A stretch of 41,318 bases of DNA from Rhizobium sp. FKY42 (GTDB lineage: Bacteria; Pseudomonadota; Alphaproteobacteria; Rhizobiales; Rhizobiaceae). The notes under the pieces are model-generated. The model made no database searches. It worked only from the letters and a program-made list of their open reading frames with translations, and had not been told where the DNA came from. The DNA is taken from NCBI RefSeq assembly GCF_005222835.1, contig NZ_STGA01000058.1, positions 1 to 41,318 on the forward strand. Direction: 5' to 3'. Positions 27,259-33,838 of this stretch are shown piece by piece. Made by a program: the position numbers and the translations under genes. The stretch's first letter is position 1. Each line of letters begins with the position of its first letter.

Positions 27259-28761
27259 TTAAACCAAAGCAAGTTCGCGAAGACTGTAACAAAGATCATG
27301 CGCCCGATTTGCATGCATGACCAGTGTCGCCTGTGTGAAATCTACGGAATCGAGCACGATCCTAACTGCCTCTTCTCGCAACGCGGGCGAAAGCCCGAGT
27401 TGGTAATAAATGCAGTACCGTTCAGCTAGTTTTTCGAAGTCTCCTGGTTTTATTGGGCCAAGCTCAAACTGCTCCACCACTGCACCAACAGGCGGATCGA
27501 TCGATCCAGACAATGCGATTCGCACATTCTTGAGTTCGGTGGCAAGGCCACAAATGTGCATAAAAAGGTCTCTTGAATCTTCATCGACGACGTCGAAACC
27601 ATCAAAAAAGACAAACGATATTACATGTCGAGTGGCAGCCTCTTGATCGATTTGATGAAGCAGATTGCCCACTCCTCGCCGAAAGTAGCTCGCAAAGGTC
27701 TCCACGTTCTCGTAAGGCTCGAAGCCTCTTGTAGTTCCGAACATTCGCCACGCGATCTCGCGGATAATCTTCGGAGACTGTCCCAGCGTGCTTATTTCAA
27801 TACGCTCGTGAAGCTTGCTCGGTCGAAACGCTTCGACGATCTTGTTAATGAATGTGCGGCCAGATTGCTGCGATCCGAACGCATAAAGAGGCCGCGTATC
27901 GACGCCCAGCATCATGTTGAGCAGCTTCAAGATAAGCTGATCGCGGTTCAAAATCGGTCTGTCGTCACGACTCGTCCGTGGACAAAGCTTGTCTAGGGGC
28001 GTTGAAAAGAGCTCGGCGCCAACCTCGGGAAATCTTCTTTCGATGTCCGCAATGATGGTGGCCATTTCGACGGCAATGTTTTCGTTCCCGTGGGTTGCGA
28101 CGTGTAATGCAAAAGGGGTCAGTGATCTGTTGATAAAACAGAGCCCTCCCGACGATCCCTCTTCAGTCGCTGCCGAATGATAGAATCGATCGTTGACCTT
28201 CCTCGTTAATGTTCCCTCGCTGACAACATACAGGGTCTTGCCTGCTACGGGATCGCGAAAAACGACGTTGTCATCCCTGACGACGGGAAAATGGAGAAGC
28301 GCCATCGGCTTTTCCATTTCCGTCAATCGTTGACGAGCGGTTGACAATGGAAACCAGCCACGCATGCGGCTGGACGCTTCCTCATATCGATGAAGCCCGT
28401 ACTCGTCTGGTAGACGAATAATCGCGTAGTCGAGTTCATCGTCAGGACTAAACGCTATGACGTCACCTTCGGTGATTCCAATTCTGTCTCGTTTCACCGG
28501 ACCCTCGGTCGACCCGTAGAATTCGATATAGATCTCGTCGCCCTCCCTCAGTGAACTCCAAATAGCTTTGATGACATGATAGGCAGTCATGACCAAGTCG
28601 GGACCAATCAGGAAAGCCGAACCGGTAGCGTTTCTGGAATTGAAGAGCCGGCACGAGCGGCCTGACACATCGATGAGCTGTGAGAGTGAGCCAACTCCCA
28701 TCATGGTCCCCGCTCGATGAGGCACGGCGGCTTCCTTGATTGGCAATTCTGTATCTGACAT
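27259..28761 (-). CDS. Trypsin-like serine protease fused to a degenerate P-loop module
   Basis: A 500-residue two-part protein. Residues of about 40-240 form a chymotrypsin-fold protease with H62 (TAYHVIK), D111 (DELDYAII) and S204 in GSSGG, so the triad looks complete. From about 265 there is a STAND-like P-loop domain in which the Walker A reads GSQQSGRT (296-303) with arginine in place of the lysine, and a Walker B candidate FVFFDGFD (D387). This resembles the inactive STAND modules described in NTP-dependent conflict systems, which are thought to dock on active STAND partners. No signal peptide is present, so it acts in the cytoplasm. It is cotranscribed with the STAND NTPase that follows after four bases. 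Inference: a sensor-activated suicide protease. The protease call is firm; the system call is not. Confidence 0.8.
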   Translation of the reverse strand: MSDTELPIKEAAVPHRAGTMMGVGSLSQLIDVSGRSCRLFNSRNATGSAFLIGPDLVMTAYHVIKAIWSSLREGDEIYIEFYGSTEGPVKRDRIGITEGDVIAFSPDDELDYAIIRLPDEYGLHRYEEASSRMRGWFPLSTARQRLTEMEKPMALLHFPVVRDDNVVFRDPVAGKTLYVVSEGTLTRKVNDRFYHSAATEEGSSGGLCFINRSLTPFALHVATHGNENIAVEMATIIADIERRFPEVGAELFSTPLDKLCPRTSRDDRPILNRDQLILKLLNMMLGVDTRPLYAFGSQQSGRTFINKIVEAFRPSKLHERIEISTLGQSPKIIREIAWRMFGTTRGFEPYENVETFASYFRRGVGNLLHQIDQEAATRHVISFVFFDGFDVVDEDSRDLFMHICGLATELKNVRIALSGSIDPPVGAVVEQFELGPIKPGDFEKLAERYCIYYQLGLSPALREEAVRIVLDSVDFTQATLVMHANRAHDLCYSLRELALV

Positions 28762-28872
28762 TATAGCTTGAGCGTGGTTGGCAAATGGGTGGCAGCAGGA
28801 TCCGACCTTGTGAACCGCAGTGCCCTTGTTGAGGAGTTGAGCGAAGGCGAAGAGTCACTGGTTGTACAGGAT

Positions 28873-28889
28873 CGGTTGAAACTCAACCG
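28873..28889. promoter_or_regulatory. Inverted repeat upstream of the protease-STAND operon
   Basis: CGGTTGA-AAC-TCAACCG is a perfect seven-base inverted repeat with a three-base centre, about 115 bases upstream of the protease start. A perfect minus-strand TTGACA lies at 28912-28907, but no good -10 was seen 16-18 bases from it. The repeat could be a repressor site or a hairpin in the leader. Confidence 0.35.
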
Positions 28890-29069
28890 TTAACTTGGAT
28901 TATTTGTGTCAACTTGGCAACTGGCGCGCGAGGGACATCACAGATATCTAGGTTAATTACCGCCAAGTCGATCCTGTCGCATTGGCTATACTGTCTTGAA
29001 CCATTTTCGGTAGCTCGTTCAACGTCTTTGCCCATCAATGATACCGCCGATGTTTGTGAGTCGCGGTCG

Positions 29070-30188
29070 CTAGATTGCGCCCCACGCCCGAAACCTCCCC
29101 CTGCCCGTCATCTCCCTCAAGCCCAGTTCCAAAACGATCCGCCGCGCCGCCTGCGGCGTGACGTCCAGCGTCTTCGCCACCATCCCGGCCGACACCAATG
29201 GCTTTGCCATGACCAGCTCGACCAGCTCCGGCAGTTTCGAAGACACCCGGCGCCCCTCCAGCTTCCGCTCGAACAGGGTGCGCGCCAGCACCAGCCGGTC
29301 ATGCTCTTTCATGCCGATATCCGCGGCTGCCAAAAACCCGTGCGCGATGGCGAGCAGCCGCGTCTCCCGATCGCGATGACGGCGCCGATCGACGGGTATG
29401 GTTTTGAGGCCAAGGTTGACGGCCGCGAGATGCGCGCCGGTGCTGATGCCGGCCTCGCGCAGGATGGAGGCGGTAAACAGTCGGCCGAGCCAGGGTGCGT
29501 GCTGAAGAACTGATAGTTCGTTCCAGGCGTCGAGGGCGATGATCGCCTGCAGCACCGCCGGTAAGTTTACGGCCTGGCTCAGCACGCCGCGCCATTCGTC
29601 CAGTCGCACGTCCTCGTCCCAGTCGAGATCATAGACCAACGGATCAGCCGGAACCCGGCCGGGCTTTCTGGCTCGTTCGATCGCCGCGTCCGATCGGGCC
29701 AGAAGCGCATCGATGGCGGCATAGTCGACCCCGGGCAGATCTTTAACGTTGTCATCATCACCCTCCCCTTCCGCGTCGATCGCGACAGCCGCCCGAATAA
29801 CTCCGGCCGTCGTCGCCTCGTCCCTCCCGCCCGACCCGATCTCCGAGGTTTTCCGCAGCGAGCGGATGCCATCGGCAGAGAGCGCCCAATCCGGGGATTG
29901 GCCAGCGATCCGCCGACGAGTGCGCAGGACGTCGCGGGCGATTGTCAGCTCATGGGTGGGTGTGCGAATGTCGCGGGTGGCGTCATGAAGGACGAGGTCT
30001 TCGAGATGGACGAGTTCGCCGTCGATCCACAGCGAGGCACAGGCGTCGGCAAAATTCTGGCGCTCGATCCATCCTGCCCCGACCTGCGAGCGGGCGATAC
30101 GCTCGTCCAGACGCGCAAGCGCGACACCGGCCCGAAAAGCCGGCTCCAAAAGAGCTGTCATGCTAATTTTCGCGAGATCGTAAGTCAT
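29070..30188 (-). CDS. RHE_PE00001 family protein (DUF1612 plus helix-turn-helix)
   Basis: A 372-residue protein of the family named after a Rhizobium etli plasmid gene, common on rhizobial replicons. Family-like blocks are [17 protein letters not shown] near the start, [23 protein letters not shown], a middle acidic linker with a [10 protein letters not shown] stretch, the DUF1612 region around [13 protein letters not shown] and [13 protein letters not shown], and a C-terminal helix-turn-helix ([20 protein letters not shown]). It is thought to be a DNA-binding protein of unknown regulon. The length is normal and no break is visible. Inverted repeats upstream (30215-30243, 30279-30297) may be its own operators. 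It is a useful marker of rhizobial plasmid origin. Confidence 0.85.
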   Translation of the reverse strand: MTYDLAKISMTALLEPAFRAGVALARLDERIARSQVGAGWIERQNFADACASLWIDGELVHLEDLVLHDATRDIRTPTHELTIARDVLRTRRRIAGQSPDWALSADGIRSLRKTSEIGSGGRDEATTAGVIRAAVAIDAEGEGDDDNVKDLPGVDYAAIDALLARSDAAIERARKPGRVPADPLVYDLDWDEDVRLDEWRGVLSQAVNLPAVLQAIIALDAWNELSVLQHAPWLGRLFTASILREAGISTGAHLAAVNLGLKTIPVDRRRHRDRETRLLAIAHGFLAAADIGMKEHDRLVLARTLFERKLEGRRVSSKLPELVELVMAKPLVSAGMVAKTLDVTPQAARRIVLELGLREMTGRGRFRAWGAI

Positions 30189-30214
30189 TGAAATTATGAT
30201 AAATGATTTTCTAA

Positions 30215-30243
30215 AGGAACTCTATATAAATATTAAAGTTCCT
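30215..30243. promoter_or_regulatory. Inverted repeat in the RHE_PE00001 promoter region
   Basis: AGGAACT (30215-30221) and AGTTCCT (30237-30243) flank 15 AT-rich bases, beginning 27 bases before the start codon of the helix-turn-helix gene. The position overlaps where a minus-strand promoter would lie. Autoregulation is an inference. Confidence 0.35.
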
Positions 30244-30278
30244 CACATTGTGCGATCCTGAATTCGCGCTATAATCAT

Positions 30279-30297
30279 CGATAAGTAACCCTTATCG
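30279..30297. promoter_or_regulatory. Second inverted repeat upstream of RHE_PE00001
   Basis: CGATAAG-TAACC-CTTATCG is a perfect seven-base inverted repeat about 90 bases upstream of the start codon. It could be an operator or a hairpin; its sequence is unrelated to the repeat at 30215. Confidence 0.3.
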
Positions 30298-31067
30298 GGG
30301 GTGATCAACTTAATAGACCTTCTTATCATATAGAGTTGGCGAAGACCCACTTAGGGGCCAGAATCCAGCTTCCTCTTCGGCCCAAGCTACGAGCGGTCGG
30401 TTCAGGCTGAGGGCGAAATGACACCCTAATGAGCGAAGTCAGCTTTCGGCTCATTGCGGACATCGCGTGTGGTCGCACCCGCTAGCCTGAACTGCGCCGA
30501 TAGTCGGCGGTCAGGCAAGCGTTCGGGTCGGCATCACACAATTTCCAGCAGGCGTTGGCATATCGGAGGCGTCTCAGCTGACACCGGAGATTTTCGAGGT
30601 TTGTGCAAACCTTCGCATGGGACCGCGCTCTTTGCCAAAGTCGCGCGCATCGTCACCAAATGGTGTGGCCGTCCCACAAACAAGGAGGTCTTGCCGCAGA
30701 TGATAGATGATAGATGATAGATGATACGATCTATGCATGGCGTACCGGTCAATTCGAAGGGATATCGGTCTTCAGGGCTGAGGATCCCGGCGAGCCGACG
30801 CTTGTCGAAAGTAGGTCGGCCAAGATCGAACTCGAGCGGACGGCGGGGTGCCATCAGATGATGCCTCTCCCCTCGAAGCGGAAGAGCCACAGGTGCGGGA
30901 TAGCGGACAGGCAGGTATTCGGATCGACCTTTCGCGAATCGGGGTGAGATAAAGCGCAATGCACGGAGGATGAGGTGGTGCCGCCGAAACCTTGCCCGAG
31001 CGGCCATCTGATCGCTTAGCGGTCGCCCCAACTATTTCGGGATAATTTGGTCGTAGGAAGAGGCCTC
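30298..31067. other. Intergenic region without a recognised gene
   Basis: About 770 bases. Open frames of 165 aa (30534-31031, -), 87 aa (30454-30717, +) and 77 aa (30714-30947, +) have low-complexity or arginine-rich composition and no family-like blocks. The stretch holds a four-copy heptamer repeat at 30699-30726. It may carry decayed sequence. Confidence 0.35.
30699..30726. repeat. Tandem heptamer repeat, four copies of GATGATA
   Basis: Four exact copies of GATGATA occupy 30699-30726. The repeat unit is seven bases, so slippage would shift any reading frame across it. It is preceded by an AGGAGG at 30683-30688, but no credible gene follows. Confidence 0.7.
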
Positions 31068-31670
31068 CTACTGCTCGGTCGCACGATTGTATTTATCAAA
31101 AGTCTCGGTACCGGCTCCGAAGATGCGTAAATCGGGGAAAAGCTCAATTGTCTCTTTCAGCTCGATCTCTTCTTCACCTAAAATTCCCAATCCTCCGATT
31201 GTGAGCGGTCTGCGCACAAAGATAGGTGGCATTATAAAGAGGCCCATCGGGATATAATCCTGAACGTGCCATTCGTTGCTCCTCTCGCGCATATCAATGG
31301 AGGCGGCGCAATTCTCTTCATTCGCTACGCTCCCCAGCGAACCCAGTTCGCTGCTTCCACTATCCGAAGCCGAAACTGATCTGACTACCGTTCTCGCACC
31401 GATGTCGACTACTATACCCACGCTTCCTTCGGCACCCCCACGTCCATCCACGACATGTGGATTTGTGTCGCCGGGCTGAATTGTGGAAAAGGACAGCGGA
31501 ACATTGGCGAGGGATAGAGCGCGCCGCAGATCGTCCGGAAAGATCAGATCGCGGCGAGCCGACATCACTGTTGAGAAATGGACAAGAACTGCGCGGCGGC
31601 TTCGCAAAAACTCGCGTGCGGAGAAGTCGCTGTTGCTCATATTCAAGTTCCCTTTACTCATTGTGGTCAT
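31068..31670 (-). CDS. Hypothetical protein (200 aa), partner of the metallopeptidase
   Basis: I do not recognise this protein. It has a basic N-terminal part (SAREFLRSRRAVLVHFSTVM), a middle rich in glycine, serine and valine, and a C-terminal region with IPMGLFIMPPIFVRRPLTIGG followed by an acidic segment. No catalytic motif or clear transmembrane helix is seen. It begins 26 bases after the metallopeptidase stop on the same strand, so the two probably form one operon. Start choices are ATG 31670, 31661 and 31640; AAAGG about ten bases before 31640 would favour the shortest form. A substrate, inhibitor or cofactor of the peptidase are all possible. Confidence 0.5.
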   Translation of the reverse strand: MTTMSKGNLNMSNSDFSAREFLRSRRAVLVHFSTVMSARRDLIFPDDLRRALSLANVPLSFSTIQPGDTNPHVVDGRGGAEGSVGIVVDIGARTVVRSVSASDSGSSELGSLGSVANEENCAASIDMRERSNEWHVQDYIPMGLFIMPPIFVRRPLTIGGLGILGEEEIELKETIELFPDLRIFGAGTETFDKYNRATEQ

Positions 31671-31695
31671 CTGCTCTGCAACAGCAGATAAGGGA

Positions 31696-32673
31696 TTATT
31701 TTTCTAACGAGAACGGCGACGCGTCTGCGAGTTCTCGAACAATTCCTCGGATCAGGGGCACGGTCGTATTGCGATAAAGGTCCAAGTCGGCTGCATCGCC
31801 CTGGAGTAGTTTCCGCAATTCTTTACCCGATGCAATATTCAGTTGTTGCACAACTTTATTCGCCTTCATGACGCCCACCGCCGTAAGAAGACGACCATCT
31901 TCCATATGGTCCCCCAAACCGGCTGCCAGTCCGTCCTGAAGTAGCAGCATTCGGGTAGAGGGGCTGTGGTAGTGCTCACTCGGGTTTCTTGGATTGTGTC
32001 CCTTTTGAAAGAAAAGGCAGATCATCACTATCGCCAGGCAACTGGCCTCAATGAAGTCGCCGATGCTCTCGACTGCACCAAATTTGCTGATGATGGACCG
32101 CGTGTTATCAGTGAAGTACATGGCAATCATGGTCGCACCAGCTCTTCTGTCTGCATCGCTTTCGTATGCGCGAACGACTTTAGGATCTTTGGTTTCGGGG
32201 TCTAGTGGCCGATCCAAATGTCCGTAAGCGACGTGTGCAAGCTCGTGCGCGATCGCCGCAAATGCGGCTAACAGGATGACCGCCTCGGGTCGGTAACGCT
32301 CGTCACCTATAGCGGTAACACCCGCCATTTCCTTGACGAGTGCGTCGATCAATCTGACGCTGAGCCTTATCTTATATGCTTGGACGTCGCGCGTTGGCAC
32401 TGCGCTTGCAGGTAAAAGCGGCAGCAACGCGCTATCAAGTTCGAAGACAATCAACCGCTGTGCAAAGCTGTCAGCGCCCTGTGTGAACGCGTTGGTAAAA
32501 ATTCGCAGAGTTTCAATCGTCTCGCGCGTCAAGCGTTCGCGCTTAGCAAGATCCTCGCCTACGCTGTCATTATCCTCAGTTAGCTTCGCGTAAAACTCGC
32601 TGATCCTGTCATTCACTAGCATCTCTCCGATAGATACGGCGGTCCGCCTCCGTACCTCGCGGAACCTTAACAT
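31696..32673 (-). CDS. HExxH zinc metallopeptidase
   Basis: A 325-residue protein with H143-E144-L-A-H147 followed by VAYGH, and 24 residues later Y-E171-S-D-A-D, a pattern of gluzincin-type zinc proteases in which the second-helix glutamate is the third ligand. No signal peptide is visible; a hydrophobic segment around EAVILLAAFAAIAHE carries the active-site helix and another lies near CLAIVMICLFF. The cytoplasmic location, size and lone HELAH motif recall the phage-exclusion protease Lit (peptidase U49), but sequence similarity beyond the motif cannot be judged by eye, so that is only a suggestion. ATG 32673 is taken as start; ATG 32622 follows GGAGAG and is a fair alternative. It is the first gene of a two-gene operon. 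Confidence 0.7.
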   Translation of the reverse strand: MLRFREVRRRTAVSIGEMLVNDRISEFYAKLTEDNDSVGEDLAKRERLTRETIETLRIFTNAFTQGADSFAQRLIVFELDSALLPLLPASAVPTRDVQAYKIRLSVRLIDALVKEMAGVTAIGDERYRPEAVILLAAFAAIAHELAHVAYGHLDRPLDPETKDPKVVRAYESDADRRAGATMIAMYFTDNTRSIISKFGAVESIGDFIEASCLAIVMICLFFQKGHNPRNPSEHYHSPSTRMLLLQDGLAAGLGDHMEDGRLLTAVGVMKANKVVQQLNIASGKELRKLLQGDAADLDLYRNTTVPLIRGIVRELADASPFSLEK

Positions 32674-33019
32674 TTCAGATTGTCAGCGACTTCGATTGAC
32701 ACATGTCTCATGGTGTTGGTCGGCGGCGATCAGCTGAAGTGATGACCGCTTCTGACGCGAAGCGGCCAAATGCGAGCTGTCCCAGATGACTGAAGCCTGT
32801 TTGGGACGGTAACAAGGCTATGCAAACCAAGGCTTTCCGGCGTCAAAATTCACGAGGGTTCAATTAGGAGGCTTACAGTGTCATTTCGCCCTCAGCCTGA
32901 ACCGGCCCCAAAATCGGAGCGTCGGCAGGGCAGGGGAGGCTAAAGACTTGCCGACAAACGTCCATTTTCTCACGCATTCTTTATCTGTGCAAAGCCCCTG
33001 AAAAGCGCGTGAGAAAATC
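32674..33019. other. Non-coding region holding putative recombination sites
   Basis: About 345 bases between the metallopeptidase start and the resolvase. It contains the inverted repeats GTCCCA/TGGGAC (about 32779-32803) and CCGCTTC/GAAGCGG (about 32745-32766), and the left half of the large palindrome centred at 32991. No gene was recognised. Confidence 0.35.
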
Positions 33020-33037
33020 ATGGCAAAACGGCAAGTC
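32945..33037. repeat. 93-bp interrupted palindrome over the resolvase start
   Basis: Two nested inverted repeats share one centre (32991): GACTTGCCG (32945-32953) with CGGCAAGTC (33029-33037), and ATTTTCTCACGC (32964-32975) with GCGTGAGAAAAT (33007-33018). All arms are perfect. The structure covers the resolvase start codon at 33020, so it could be its resolution site or an operator. Confidence 0.6.
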
Positions 33038-33614
33038 GCCAATCTATCTCCAGCGCCAAAGCGCCTCATAGGCTATGCACGTGTCTCGACCGATGATCAG
33101 GTCCATGACGCACATATGGACGAGTTGCATGCTGCCAGCTGCGAGCGGATACTTCAGGAGCATGGCTCAGGGGCATCACGGGCGCGCCTAGTTCTGACAA
33201 GGCTGCTCGGAGACCTCACCGCCGGCGAAGTGCTGGTCGTCGTCCGGCTGGACCGCCTTGCCCGGTCTGTGAGCTATCTTCTGAAAGTTATCGAAGATCT
33301 CGAAGAGCGTGGTGTCCATTTTCGGTCAATCCCCGATCCGATCGATACGTCCACGCGCCGTGCATCGCATGGTCCGCGAGAAGCTGGCCGAGCCCAAGCT
33401 ATTGGTTCGCTCTCAGCGCCGTGCGCCAGAAGATCACCTGATGAAGCTCATCGCAGCTATTGCCATTGCCGATCCCGGCCTGTCGCTACGCGACATTGCC
33501 AGCCAGCTCGATCAGATGGGAGAGCAGCAGGCGCGCGGTGGACGCAAATGGCAGCCATCATCTGTTCGCAATTTGCTGGATGAGGCGCATCGGTGCGGCC
33601 TTATCCGTCATTAA
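33020..33614 (+). pseudogene. Serine recombinase (resolvase/invertase), frameshifted
   Basis: The first frame (33020-33583) encodes a resolvase N-terminal catalytic domain: RLIGYARVSTDDQ with the nucleophilic serine, LVLTRLLGDLTAGEVLVVVRLDRLARS and DPIDTST. After DPIDTST the expected helix is missing and the frame becomes meaningless. The DNA-binding end is found one frame over (to 33614): LIAAIAIADPGLSLRDIAS and GGRKWQPSSVRNLLDEA. At least one deletion with a frame change therefore separates the two halves. Such enzymes carry out site-specific recombination for transposons or plasmid dimers. No transposase or terminal repeats of a Tn3-type element were found around it, so it is an orphan relic. 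Confidence 0.75.
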
Positions 33615-33641
33615 GGGCCCGGATGTTAATTTCCGTGTAAG

Positions 33642-33656
33642 TTTGAACGGTTCAAA
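33642..33656. promoter_or_regulatory. Palindrome upstream of the secretion operon
   Basis: TTTGAAC-G-GTTCAAA is a perfect 15-base palindrome about 180 bases upstream of the ABC transporter start, in an otherwise AT-rich stretch (33615-33838) without a gene. It has the form of an operator for a dimeric regulator, but no matching regulator is in the window. Confidence 0.3.
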
Positions 33657-33838
33657 TCCTGCTGAAACTCAAAAACCAACTGCACATTTCAAAAATTCCT
33701 CCTTTTCGAATTTATCCATAAAAGCAATTTCTTAATTAAAGCATATACAAACTCATAGATTGCGCCTGCGCCAATTTTACCCCACAATGTAGATGCGCCC
33801 GTCTTTCCGGGTCTCGCTCCTTGGGGGACGATGGCGAT

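Noticed and set aside
30714..30947. 77-aa frame starting in the heptamer repeat
   Set aside because: Its start is generated by the repeat itself, and the protein has no recognisable pattern.
30534..31031. 165-aa minus-strand frame
   Set aside because: Arginine- and proline-rich composition with no conserved block; not supported as a gene.
32881..33614. Complete Tn3-family transposon
   Set aside because: Only a broken resolvase and inverted repeats are present; no Tn3 transposase or 38-bp terminal repeats were found.
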